A stretch of 5,740 nt of DNA from Thiobacillus sp. (GTDB taxonomy: Bacteria; Pseudomonadota; Gammaproteobacteria; Burkholderiales; Thiobacillaceae): the NCBI RefSeq assembly GCF_024708915.1, contig NZ_JANJXQ010000075.1, forward strand, positions 1 through 5,740, written 5' to 3'. Shown here in pieces: positions 1-5,740 of the stretch. The translations under genes and the position numbers were made by a program. How positions within the stretch are numbered: position 1 is the stretch's first letter; the number at the start of each line of letters is the position of its first letter. The notes under the pieces are model-generated. The model ran no database searches. It was given only the letters and a program-made list of their open reading frames with translations, and was not told where the DNA came from.

Positions 1-218
1 GCCATTTCGAGGTTCATCTTGGTCTTCAGCACCTGGCGCAGGATCGCCACATCGGCATCCTGGATGTGGCGGCGGTCTTCCCTGAGATGCAGGGTGATCG
101 AATCGGCGCCCGCGGTCTCGGCCATCAGCGCGGCCTCGACCGGGCTCGGGTAGCGGGTCTTGCGCGCCTGACGCAGGGTGGCGATATGGTCGATGTTGAC
201 GCCGAGATGGATGCTCAT
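1..218 (-). CDS. pdxJ: Pyridoxine 5'-phosphate synthase PdxJ, N-terminal part (truncated by window edge)
   Basis: PdxJ condenses 1-deoxy-D-xylulose 5-phosphate with 3-amino-2-oxopropyl phosphate to give pyridoxine 5'-phosphate, the ring-closing step of the DXP-dependent vitamin B6 pathway in the cytoplasm. Only residues 1-72 plus two bases of codon 73 are in the window. The translation starts [19 protein letters not shown], the family's conserved first strand with Asn8, Asp10, His11 and Arg19. [10 protein letters not shown] follows at 43-52, where His44 and Arg46 match the active-site His45 and Arg47 of the E. coli enzyme. NLEM at 69-72 contains the equivalent of its conserved Glu72. The ATG at 218-216 shares an ATGA with the recO stop codon (TGA at 217-215). 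No Shine-Dalgarno is visible in the preceding recO codons, so translation is probably coupled to recO. The rest lies outside the window; the visible part shows no damage. Identity is near certain. Confidence 0.96.
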   Translation of the reverse strand, partial: MSIHLGVNIDHIATLRQARKTRYPSPVEAALMAETAGADSITLHLREDRRHIQDADVAILRQVLKTKMNLEM

Positions 219-964
219 TGTGTCAGTTCGGTAAGTTCGCGTAACAGCTGGCGAGTATAAAGCGGCTTCGCGCCCAGGGTGTGGTTGATCAGCGTGCGCA
301 TCAGGGTCTTGGCTTCGGCCAGTGTGGCCGGGCGCTCGAAACGGTCGGCAGCGAGGTCGATCAGCGTCTGCCCGGATACCGGGCAACCCGGCTGTCCGAC
401 CGCACGCAGCGCACCGCGTTCAGGCTGGAACACGTAACGGCCAGCGGGGTCGATCGGCGCCTTGCTCTCGGCTTCGAGATCGAAAGTGGCGCCGTAGCCG
501 ATCTCGGAAAGCAGGTTTTTCTCGAAACGGCGCAATATCTGCTCAAAATAAGTGGCGCGTTCGTAATCGGTGCTGCACGTCCCGCCCGCCAGCTGGCCGA
601 GGGTATCGACGTAGCGGTCGTACAGCAGTTCGTGCGCATCGCCGCGCGCCAGCAGGCGCAACAGCAGTTCGTTGAGATAGAACCCGCACATCAGCGCGCG
701 TCCCTGCGGCGCCAGCAGCCCGCCCTGCCATTCCGCCGCATGCAGGGTTTTCAGCTCGGACTTGCCGAACCACGACAGCAGCAGCGGGGTGAAGGGCTGC
801 ATCAGCCCGCGCAGCATGGATGCCGGGCGGCGCGCGCCGCGCGCGATCAGCGCCACGCGCCCGTGGTCACGGGTGAAAACTTCCGCCACCACGCTGGTTT
901 CCTTGAAGGGATAGGTGTGGAGGATGAAGCCGGGCTCGTTGTTGATGCGGGCGTCGTGGGACAC
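215..964 (-). CDS. recO: DNA repair protein RecO
   Basis: RecO works in the RecF pathway of recombinational gap repair: it binds SSB-coated single-stranded DNA, anneals complementary strands, and with RecR helps load RecA. The product is 249 aa, close to E. coli RecO. The N-terminal OB-fold covers about residues 10-80, with [13 protein letters not shown] at 12-24, then [12 protein letters not shown] and the strongly conserved [21 protein letters not shown]. The helical domain begins near [10 protein letters not shown] and includes [12 protein letters not shown]. The C-terminal segment ends [14 protein letters not shown], like the E. coli GGKPLKSRELFRQ. The start is GTG at 964-962. No other start codon lies between it and the OB-fold, and AAAAGGG sits 9 bases upstream. 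It is separated from era by 117 bases occupied by a large inverted repeat, the only sizeable gap in the block. The TGA overlaps the pdxJ ATG. Identity is firm; the start codon is likely. Confidence 0.95.
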   Translation of the reverse strand: MSHDARINNEPGFILHTYPFKETSVVAEVFTRDHGRVALIARGARRPASMLRGLMQPFTPLLLSWFGKSELKTLHAAEWQGGLLAPQGRALMCGFYLNELLLRLLARGDAHELLYDRYVDTLGQLAGGTCSTDYERATYFEQILRRFEKNLLSEIGYGATFDLEAESKAPIDPAGRYVFQPERGALRAVGQPGCPVSGQTLIDLAADRFERPATLAEAKTLMRTLINHTLGAKPLYTRQLLRELTELTQ

Positions 965-973
965 GATGGGAAA

Positions 974-980
974 CCCTTTT
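974..980 (-). promoter_or_regulatory. Ribosome binding site of recO at the foot of the inverted repeat
   Basis: The minus-strand sequence AAAAGGG ends 9 bases before the recO GTG and is the only Shine-Dalgarno-like stretch there. It supports the GTG at 964-962 as the start. Its four A residues lie opposite a run of T (minus strand, 1080-1076) on the far side of the era-recO inverted repeat. In the transcript they could pair and partly close the site, leaving only GGG fully exposed. It also touches the TAA that ends a 19-codon ORF inside the repeat. The match to the anti-Shine-Dalgarno is modest. Confidence 0.55.
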
Positions 981-1080
981 ATCCGCGAAGGACGCGAAGA
1001 AGCGCGAAGAAAACCACAAGCAACAATGGTCTGTGCATTGAGCCTCTTCGCGTCCCTTCGCGTCCTTCGCGGATGAAAAA
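977..1080. repeat. Long inverted repeat of CGCGAAG units filling the era-recO gap
   Basis: The arms are 981-1009 and 1046-1074. Their outer 19 bases (ATCCGCGAAGGACGCGAAG and its complement) match perfectly, and 26 of 29 positions match overall. In the minus-strand transcript two of the three differences become G-U pairs, leaving one A-C mismatch. Flanking TTTT (977-980) and AAAAA (1076-1080) extend the stem after a one-base bulge. Each arm contains CGCGAAG three times about 10 bases apart (left arm 984-990, 993-999, 1003-1009). The loop holds a small inner hairpin, caatg 1024-1028 against cattg 1036-1040. I recall similar CGCGAAGGACGCGAAG palindromes as dispersed intergenic repeats in beta- and gammaproteobacterial genomes, but I cannot check copy number here. 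No T-tract follows the stem on either strand, so it is not a classical terminator. It could be a REP or MITE-like element or an mRNA processing signal. Confidence 0.85.
979..1038 (-). other. Possible 19-codon ORF inside the repeat, upstream of recO
   Basis: An ATG at 1038-1036, in the loop of the inverted repeat, opens a frame reading MHRPLLLVVFFALLRVLRG. It stops at TAA 981-979, 14 bases before the recO GTG. GAGG lies four bases before the ATG, which is a rather short spacing. The peptide is hydrophobic, but most of it is dictated by the repeat arm, so the open frame may be chance. If translated, the ribosome would unfold the 3' half of the hairpin and finish next to the recO ribosome binding site, an arrangement suited to translational coupling. 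I do not recognise the peptide and do not claim it as a gene. Confidence 0.18.
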
Positions 1081-1081
1081 T

Positions 1082-1966
1082 TCAATCCAGGCCAAGCGAC
1101 TTCAGCATCCGCACGTCGTCGGCCCAGCCGCCCTTCACTTTCACCCATACCTCCAGATACACCTTGCCGTCGAACGCGCGCTCCATGTCGAGCCGCGCCT
1201 GGGTGGAGATGGTCTTGAGCTTTTCGCCGCCCTTGCCGATGACGATGGCCTTGTGGCCGTCGCGGTCGACCAGGATGGTGGCAAAAATGCGGCGCAGATT
1301 GCCTTCCTCCTCGAACTTGTCGATGGTCACCGCCACCGCATAAGGAATTTCCTCGCCGCACAGGCGGAACACCTTTTCGCGGATCAGTTCAGCCGCCAGC
1401 TGGCGTTCGGTCTGGTCGGTGACGTCGTCCGCGTCGAATAGCGGCGGGTTTTCCGGCAGGTGGGCCTGCAGGGTTTTCAGCAATTCGTCGAGATTGCTGC
1501 CTTGCTTGGCCGATACCGGCACGATCTCGGTGAAGGCATGCGCGGCGGCGGCTTCCTGCAGATAAGCCATCAGCGCGGCACGATCCTTGGCGTAGTCGAT
1601 CTTGTTCACCACCAGGATCAGCGGGCGATCCTTGGGCAGCAATTCCATCACCTGGCGATCCTCGTTCTTCAGCCGTCCTGCTTCCACCAGCATCATCACC
1701 ACGTCGGTATCCGACAGCGTTTCGCGCACCCGCTTGTTCATCGCGCGATTCATGGTGCTGCCGTGACGCGTCTGGAACCCCGGGGTATCGACGAACACGA
1801 ACTGCGCTTCGTCGGTGGTATGGATGCCCATCACGCGATGGCGCGTGGTTTGCGCCTTACGCGAAGTGATACTGATTTTTTGCCCGACGATGCGGTTGAG
1901 CAAGGTCGATTTGCCGACGTTGGGGCGGCCGACGATGGCGATGAGGCCACACTTGAATTCGCTCAT
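1082..1966 (-). CDS. era: GTPase Era, 16S rRNA maturation factor
   Basis: Era is an essential Ras-like GTPase that binds the 3' end of 16S rRNA and checks late 30S assembly. The product is 294 aa (E. coli 301). The GTPase motifs are in order: P-loop GRPNVGKS at 13-20, the switch I region around QTTRHR at 39-44, DTPG at 60-63, NKID at 121-124, and SAK at 152-154. The C-terminal KH domain spans about 200-285, with the RNA-binding loop [12 protein letters not shown] (GKGG at 244-247), then the family ending [10 protein letters not shown]. The ATG at 1966-1964 is preferred over upstream starts because [16 protein letters not shown] fits the usual short Era N-terminus. That ATG also shares an ATGA with the rnc stop. 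Only a weak GAAG lies upstream, so coupling to rnc is likely. Sitting directly behind rnc is the classical bacterial arrangement and joins two rRNA-maturation factors. All key residues are intact. Confidence 0.97.
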   Translation of the reverse strand: MSEFKCGLIAIVGRPNVGKSTLLNRIVGQKISITSRKAQTTRHRVMGIHTTDEAQFVFVDTPGFQTRHGSTMNRAMNKRVRETLSDTDVVMMLVEAGRLKNEDRQVMELLPKDRPLILVVNKIDYAKDRAALMAYLQEAAAAHAFTEIVPVSAKQGSNLDELLKTLQAHLPENPPLFDADDVTDQTERQLAAELIREKVFRLCGEEIPYAVAVTIDKFEEEGNLRRIFATILVDRDGHKAIVIGKGGEKLKTISTQARLDMERAFDGKVYLEVWVKVKGGWADDVRMLKSLGLD

Positions 1967-2643
1967 TTTTGCAGCGCTTCGCACGCCTGACGTGCGGCCT
2001 CCTGTTCGGCGGCGCGACGGCTCTTGCCGACGCCGCGCGTGCTGAACGCAGGCTTCGCCAGTACGCACTCGACGATGAAACTCTGGTCGTGCGCCTCGCC
2101 TTGAGTCGCGACCAGTTGATAGTCCGGCAGCGGCAGCCGGCGCGATTGCAGCATTTCCTGCAGTTGGGTCTTGGCATCCTTGCCCGAAGCCTTGGGATCG
2201 ATTTTCGCCACCAGCGGGTCGAACAGGCCGCGCACGACGCGTTGCGCCTGGTCGAATCCGGCATCCAGAAAAATCGCACCGAACAGCGATTCCAGCGCAT
2301 CGGCCAGGATCGAGGGGCGACGAAAGCCGCCGCTTTTGAGTTCGCCTTCGCCGAGACGCAGGACATCGCCCAGTCTCAGGGCAACGGCAATATCGGCCAG
2401 CGTTTCCTGCCGCACCAGGTTGGCGCGCAGGCGCGACAGGCTGCCTTCGGGCAAATCGGGAAAGGCGTCGTAGAGCGCGCGGGCAACCGAGCAGTTCAAC
2501 ACCGAGTCGCCGAGAAATTCGAGCCGCTCGTTATTGAGCGCACCGTAGCTGCGGTGCGTCAGCGCCTGGGTCAGGAGTTCGGAACGGATGAAGGTGTAGC
2601 CCAGCGCTTGCTGCAGGCGCTGGTTCAGCAAGGCGTTATTCAA
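1963..2643 (-). CDS. rnc: Ribonuclease III (RNase III)
   Basis: RNase III cuts double-stranded RNA, releasing rRNA precursors from the primary transcript and processing or destabilising some mRNAs. The product is 226 aa, the same length as the E. coli enzyme. The catalytic domain has ALTHRSYG at 27-34 and the signature [10 protein letters not shown] at 38-47, giving Glu39, Glu42 and Asp46. [20 protein letters not shown] follows, giving Asp115 and Glu118. These match E. coli Glu38, Glu41, Asp45, Asp114 and Glu117. The double-stranded-RNA-binding domain covers about 155-226, with [23 protein letters not shown] and [11 protein letters not shown]. The start is uncertain. No ATG is well placed, so I chose TTG 2643-2641, which gives [18 protein letters not shown] and overlaps the DUF4845 stop by 8 bases. 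A TTG at 2631-2629 (222 aa) is the alternative. Neither has a Shine-Dalgarno, implying coupled translation. The stop overlaps the era start. Confidence 0.96.
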   Translation of the reverse strand: MNNALLNQRLQQALGYTFIRSELLTQALTHRSYGALNNERLEFLGDSVLNCSVARALYDAFPDLPEGSLSRLRANLVRQETLADIAVALRLGDVLRLGEGELKSGGFRRPSILADALESLFGAIFLDAGFDQAQRVVRGLFDPLVAKIDPKASGKDAKTQLQEMLQSRRLPLPDYQLVATQGEAHDQSFIVECVLAKPAFSTRGVGKSRRAAEQEAARQACEALQK

Positions 2644-3037
2644 TCTGGGCGGGGGCGGCGTTAGGATCGCTGCTGGCACTGAAATCCACCACCAGGCTGG
2701 CGTTGCCGACGAGTTTGGTGCGGAACGCATAATTGGCGGAGACGACCGGAGTGCCGCCGCGGCGATCGATGCTGAGGTCTTCCGGCTTGACCACGGTGAC
2801 ATAGCTCACGTTGGCGCGCTTGGTGAAATCGTTGCGCAGTTCGGCGTTGCTTTTCGATTTGAAGTCGGGCTCCTGCGCCATCGTGGCGAGAATTTTCTTC
2901 ACCGAGAAAAATTCGATGTAAGCAGGCACCAGCTTCATCGCCAGCATGGCCACAGCGACCAGCACGATGGCGACGAACAGGAAGCCGATCATGCTCAGGC
3001 CATGTTGTCGGGAAGGCGTGGAACGGGTGCGCTGCAT
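2636..3037 (-). CDS. DUF4845-type small membrane-anchored protein
   Basis: This 133-aa protein has a basic N-terminus, one hydrophobic segment at about residues 16-34 ([19 protein letters not shown]), and a soluble domain that should face the periplasm. By length, the [11 protein letters not shown] start, the [16 protein letters not shown] segment and its place between lepB and rnc, it matches the DUF4845 family found at this position in many beta- and gammaproteobacteria. Its function is not known to me. The N-terminus resembles a type IV pilin leader (basic stretch, Gly13, then a hydrophobic helix), but position +5 after that glycine is Gly18 rather than the usual Glu. Whether it is cleaved is therefore doubtful. 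The ATG at 3037-3035 follows a strong AAGGAG with a 5-base spacer. The TAA lies inside the proposed rnc start region. Family assignment is by recall of sequence and context; no function should be read into it. Confidence 0.88.
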   Translation of the reverse strand: MQRTRSTPSRQHGLSMIGFLFVAIVLVAVAMLAMKLVPAYIEFFSVKKILATMAQEPDFKSKSNAELRNDFTKRANVSYVTVVKPEDLSIDRRGGTPVVSANYAFRTKLVGNASLVVDFSASSDPNAAPAQIE

Positions 3038-3042
3038 GCTGT

Positions 3043-3048
3043 CTCCTT
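3043..3048 (-). promoter_or_regulatory. Strong ribosome binding site of the DUF4845 gene, fused to the lepB stop
   Basis: The minus strand reads TAAGGAGACAGC directly before the ATG at 3037-3035. AAGGAG (3048-3043) is a near-ideal Shine-Dalgarno with a 5-base spacer, and the lepB stop TAA (3049-3047) supplies its first two A residues. A ribosome terminating on lepB is thus placed on the initiation site of the next gene. This is the best ribosome binding site in the window and fixes the DUF4845 start. Confidence 0.85.
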
Positions 3049-3856
3049 ATCGAATGACGGTGCCGATACGGCCGAAATCGTCAAAATTCATCCAGATGAA
3101 AAAGGCCTTGCCGACGATGTTCCTGTCGGGGACGAAGCCCCAGTAGCGGCTGTCGTTGCTGGCATCGCGATTGTCGCCCATCATGAAATACTGGCCCGCC
3201 GGAACCTTGCAGGTAAAGCCTTCGCCCTCGGCATTGTAGGAGCAGTTTTCGCGGTAGGGGAAGTCCATCACCTGAGGCGGATAGACTGCGGGCTTGCCCG
3301 GCTCGGTCATCATGGCGTGTCCGATGCCATTGAGACGCTCGTTGTACACCATGGCGGTGATGTAGTTGAGGCCGTTGCCGACGTAGCTATAGGTGCCGGT
3401 GTTGGCGCTCGGTACCGCCTGGCCGTTGACGATGAGCTGCTTGTTGCGGTATTCGACCACGTCGCCCGGCACGCCGACCACCCGCTTGATGTAATCGAGG
3501 CCGGGATCGGCCGGGTAGCGGAACACCATGACGTCGCCGCGCTCGGGGTTGTTCAACTGCACGACTTTCTTGTTGAGCACCGGCAGACGGATGCCATAGG
3601 TGTATTTGTTGACCAGAATGAAGTCGCCGATCAGCAGCGTCGGCATCATCGATCCGGACGGAATCTTGAACGGCTCGACCAGGAACGAACGCAGCGCGAA
3701 CACCACCAGAATCACCGGAAAGAAGCTCTTGGCGTATTCGACCAGCAGCGGCTCCCTGGCGTCCTTGTCGCGGCCGCGCTTGAGCAGCAGCGCGTCGAGC
3801 AGCCAGATGCCGCCGGTGACGGCCAGCGCGATGAAAAGGATGAGCGCGAAATTCAT
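3047..3856 (-). CDS. lepB: Signal peptidase I (LepB)
   Basis: LepB is the inner-membrane serine protease that removes signal peptides from proteins exported by Sec or Tat. The product is 269 aa. There are two N-terminal membrane segments, about residues 3-25 and 44-60, joined by a charged cytoplasmic loop (KRGRDKDAREP). The catalytic domain is then in the periplasm. Box B is PSGSMMPTL with nucleophile Ser69. Box D is DYIKRVVGVPGD with general base Lys124 (E. coli Ser90 and Lys145). Box E is GDNRDASNDSRYWGFVP at 227-243. Cys205 and Cys216 are spaced as a likely disulfide in the periplasmic domain, as in E. coli LepB, here enclosing a somewhat larger loop. The ATG at 3856-3854 begins just before the first membrane helix. 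It comes 2 bases after the lepA TAA with only a weak upstream GGA, so coupling is likely. lepA-lepB is the standard pairing. All catalytic residues are present. Confidence 0.97.
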   Translation of the reverse strand: MNFALILFIALAVTGGIWLLDALLLKRGRDKDAREPLLVEYAKSFFPVILVVFALRSFLVEPFKIPSGSMMPTLLIGDFILVNKYTYGIRLPVLNKKVVQLNNPERGDVMVFRYPADPGLDYIKRVVGVPGDVVEYRNKQLIVNGQAVPSANTGTYSYVGNGLNYITAMVYNERLNGIGHAMMTEPGKPAVYPPQVMDFPYRENCSYNAEGEGFTCKVPAGQYFMMGDNRDASNDSRYWGFVPDRNIVGKAFFIWMNFDDFGRIGTVIR

Positions 3857-3858
3857 GT

Positions 3859-5658
3859 TTATTTGTCCGAGACCTGAAGGATCGCAAGGAAGGCTTCCTG
3901 CGGGATTTCGACGTTGCCGACCTGCTTCATGCGGCGTTTGCCGGCCTTTTGTTTTTCCAGCAGCTTCTTCTTGCGCGTGATGTCGCCGCCGTAGCACTTG
4001 GCGAGCACGTTCTTGCGCAGCGCCTTGACGTTCTCGCGCGCGATGATGTTGGCGCCGATCGCCGCCTGCACCGCGACGTCGAACATCTGGCGCGGGATCA
4101 GTTCGCGCATTTTGGAGGCGAGTTCGCGTCCGCGATACACGCTGGTCGCGCGATGCACGATCAGCGACAGCGCGTCGACCTTCTCGTTGTTGACCAGGAT
4201 GTCGAGTTTGACCAGGTCGCCCGGGCGGTATTCCTTGAACTCGTAGTCGAGCGAAGCATAGCCGCGGCTGGTCGACTTCAGCTTGTCGAAAAAGTCCATC
4301 ACCACTTCGTTCATCGGCAGGTCGTAGCGCAGCATCACCTGCCTGCCGTGGTACTGCATGTCGAGCTGGATGCCGCGTTTCTGGTTGCACAGGGTGATGA
4401 CGTTGCCGACGTATTCCTCCGGCACGAAGATCGTCGCGGTGATGATAGGCTCGCGGATTTCCTCGATTTTCGATAGTTCGGGCAGCTTGAACGGATTCTC
4501 GACGTTGATCAGGGTGCCGTCTTTCATCAGCACTTCGTACACCACCGTCGGCGCGGTGGTGATGAGATCCATGTCGTACTCGCGCTCCAGCCGTTCCTGC
4601 ACGATGTCCATGTGCAACAGACCGAGGAAGCCGCAGCGGAAGCCGAAACCCAGCGCCTGCGAAACTTCGGGCTCGAACTGCAGCGCCGCGTCGTTCAGTT
4701 GCAGCTTGGTCAAGGCGTCCCTCAGCGCCTCGAAGTCGTGCGACTCGACCGGATACAGGCCGGCGAAGACCTGCGACTGCACCTTCTTGAAGCCAGGCAA
4801 CGGTTCGCCGGCAGGACGCTCGACCAGGGTAATGGTGTCGCCCACCTGGGCGGATTTGAGCTCCTTGATGCCGGCGATCACAAAGCCCACCTCGCCGGCC
4901 GACAACTGCGGCCGGTCGACCGATTTCGGCGTAAACACGCCGACGTGTTCGGTCAGGTGCTGCGCTCCGGATGCCATGAAGCGGATCTTGTCCTTCGGGC
5001 GCAGGACGCCGTCGACCACCCGCACCAGCATCACCACGCCGACGTAGTTGTCGAACCAGGAGTCGATGATCAGCGCCTTCAGCGGGGCACTTTCGTCGCC
5101 GCGCGGCGGCGGCACCTGCTTCACCACCACTTCAAGGATTTCGGGAATGCCGATGCCGGATTTGGCCGAGGCGCGCACCGCATCGGTGGCATCGATGCCG
5201 ACGATGTCTTCGATCTCTTCCGCCACCCGGTCGGGGTCGGCCGCCGGCAGGTCGATCTTGTTCAGCACCGGGATGACCTCGACGCCGAGGTCGATCGCGG
5301 TGTAGCAGTTGGCCACCGTCTGCGCTTCGACACCCTGCGAGGCGTCGACCACCAGCAGCGCGCCCTCGCAGGCCGACAGGGAACGCGACACTTCATAGGA
5401 AAAGTCGACGTGGCCGGGGGTGTCGATCAGGTTCAGGCGGTAGACCTGGCCGTCCTGCGCCTTGTAGGCGAGCGCGGCGGTCTGCGCCTTGATGGTGATG
5501 CCGCGCTCCTTCTCCAGGTCCATCGAATCGAGCACCTGCGCCTCCATTTCGCGTTCGGACAAGCCGCCGCAGTGCTGGATCAGTCGGTCGGCCAGGGTGG
5601 ACTTGCCGTGGTCGATGTGGGCGATGATGGAAAAATTGCGGATCAGATTCTGGGACAC
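3859..5658 (-). CDS. lepA: Elongation factor 4 / LepA, translational GTPase
   Basis: LepA (EF4) is a ribosome-dependent GTPase related to EF-G. It has been linked to back-translocation and to initiation and 30S biogenesis, and is usually dispensable in rich medium. The product is 599 aa, the same as E. coli. GTPase motifs are AHIDHGKST at 13-21, ERGITI at 51-56, DTPGHVD at 79-85 with catalytic His83, NKID at 133-136, and SAK at 164-166. The following domains lead to [20 protein letters not shown] and the EF-G-like domain. The LepA-specific C-terminal domain ends [29 protein letters not shown] ([14 protein letters not shown], then KRRMKQVG). The start is GTG 5658-5656: it is the only standard start codon between the in-frame stop at 5715-5713 and the P-loop, and [18 protein letters not shown] fits the family. 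It has no Shine-Dalgarno, and a terminator-like hairpin lies directly upstream. It is the first gene of the block in view. Confidence 0.98.
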   Translation of the reverse strand: MSQNLIRNFSIIAHIDHGKSTLADRLIQHCGGLSEREMEAQVLDSMDLEKERGITIKAQTAALAYKAQDGQVYRLNLIDTPGHVDFSYEVSRSLSACEGALLVVDASQGVEAQTVANCYTAIDLGVEVIPVLNKIDLPAADPDRVAEEIEDIVGIDATDAVRASAKSGIGIPEILEVVVKQVPPPRGDESAPLKALIIDSWFDNYVGVVMLVRVVDGVLRPKDKIRFMASGAQHLTEHVGVFTPKSVDRPQLSAGEVGFVIAGIKELKSAQVGDTITLVERPAGEPLPGFKKVQSQVFAGLYPVESHDFEALRDALTKLQLNDAALQFEPEVSQALGFGFRCGFLGLLHMDIVQERLEREYDMDLITTAPTVVYEVLMKDGTLINVENPFKLPELSKIEEIREPIITATIFVPEEYVGNVITLCNQKRGIQLDMQYHGRQVMLRYDLPMNEVVMDFFDKLKSTSRGYASLDYEFKEYRPGDLVKLDILVNNEKVDALSLIVHRATSVYRGRELASKMRELIPRQMFDVAVQAAIGANIIARENVKALRKNVLAKCYGGDITRKKKLLEKQKAGKRRMKQVGNVEIPQEAFLAILQVSDK

Positions 5659-5661
5659 AAC

Positions 5662-5685
5662 AAAACGGGCACGTTTCCGTGCCCG
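5662..5685 (-). terminator. Terminator-like hairpin 3 bases upstream of lepA
   Basis: On the minus strand CGGGCACG (5685-5678) pairs perfectly with CGTGCCCG (5673-5666) around a GAAA loop, a stable GNRA-type tetraloop. TTTT (5665-5662), then G and TT, run straight to the lepA GTG. Seven of the eight pairs are G-C. The T-tract follows the stem only in the minus direction, so the orientation agrees with lepA transcription. It looks like a compact intrinsic terminator, either for a gene further right or as an attenuator in the lepA leader. The T-tract is short and interrupted, so efficiency may be partial. It could instead be a leader stem that affects lepA translation. Confidence 0.6.
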
Positions 5686-5740
5686 GCAAGGGATGCGATA
5701 ACTTGCAGAATTTTAACGGATTCCAGGGCCTGCCGACACC
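5686..5740 (-). other. Upstream edge of the lepA leader; possible end of a neighbouring gene
   Basis: This edge segment holds no recognisable gene. In the lepA frame it runs VSAGPGIR and then stops at TAA 5715-5713. That could be the tail of an upstream minus-strand gene which the hairpin at 5685-5662 would terminate, but eight codons are too few to identify anything and the other two frames are also open. TAAAAT at 5715-5710 resembles a -10 box, but no good -35 box lies at the right distance. Confidence 0.2.

Noticed and set aside
984..1070. CRISPR-like or tandem-repeat array from the repeated CGCGAAG units
   Set aside because: The units are 7 bases long, only about 10 bases apart, and arranged as two mirror-image arms; there are no spacers of CRISPR size and no cas genes.
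977..1080. era-recO inverted repeat as an intrinsic terminator
   Set aside because: The stem is long, but on both strands it is followed by A-rich sequence instead of a T-tract, and recO-pdxJ shows no promoter of its own downstream.
281..1441. Long plus-strand open frame of 386 codons antisense to recO and era
   Set aside because: It lies opposite two well-supported genes, crosses the repeat, shows no family motif, and has the Gln/Arg/Ala/His-rich make-up of a reverse-complement shadow in GC-rich DNA.
1967..2068. Extended era start giving a 328-aa protein
   Set aside because: The extra 34 residues (Arg-rich, starting MRTGEACVQ) are read from the end of rnc in another frame and are absent from the Era family; the ATG at 1966 gives the expected N-terminus.
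3002..3877. Plus-strand open frame of 291 codons antisense to lepB
   Set aside because: It is opposite an intact signal peptidase gene, rich in His, Val and Asp in shadow fashion, and has no recognisable domain or ribosome binding site.
3857..4390. Extended lepB frame reaching into lepA (447 aa)
   Set aside because: The extension is an out-of-frame reading of the lepA 3' end, Arg/Gln-rich and with no membrane segment; the ATG at 3856 starts right before the first membrane helix.
5710..5738. Possible lepA promoter with TAAAAT (5715-5710) as -10
   Set aside because: The -10 matches five of six bases, but the region 16-18 bases upstream matches TTGACA at only one or two positions. The same TAA may simply be the stop codon of an upstream gene. 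Not strong enough to call.

Overview
The window holds one tightly packed minus-strand gene block. In transcription order (right to left) it reads lepA, lepB, a small DUF4845-type membrane protein, rnc, era, recO, and the first 72 codons of pdxJ. The high GC content, this gene order, and the close match of every protein to proteobacterial versions point to a betaproteobacterium. The Nitrosomonadales/Gallionellales side is possible, but that narrower placement is inference. All seven genes are conserved housekeeping genes. I see no phage, insertion sequence, CRISPR array, tRNA, rRNA, toxin-antitoxin or defence gene, and no plus-strand gene I would defend.

Layout. 5740-5659 is the lepA leader. 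It carries a compact GC-rich hairpin with a T-tract that ends 3 bases before the lepA GTG start. lepA (5658-3859) is followed after 2 bases by lepB (3856-3047). The lepB stop codon lies inside the Shine-Dalgarno sequence of the DUF4845 gene (3037-2636). rnc (2643-1963, probable TTG start) overlaps that gene by 8 bases. rnc and era (1966-1082) share an ATGA, and so do recO (964-215) and pdxJ (218 to the window edge). The only real gap in the block is 117 bases between era and recO. It is filled by a long, almost perfect inverted repeat built from CGCGAAG units, and recO's ribosome binding site sits at the foot of that repeat.

How the genes fit together. LepA (EF4), RNase III and Era all act on the ribosome: translation or 30S assembly, rRNA cleavage, and 16S rRNA 3'-end maturation. 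LepB removes signal peptides from exported proteins. RecO loads RecA during gap repair, and PdxJ makes pyridoxine 5'-phosphate. They appear to be co-transcribed, and most downstream genes lack a clear Shine-Dalgarno, so translational coupling probably matters. The points worth a second look are regulatory: the terminator-like lepA leader, and the repeat between era and recO. That repeat could be an RNase III substrate, could modulate recO translation, and contains a 19-codon ORF.
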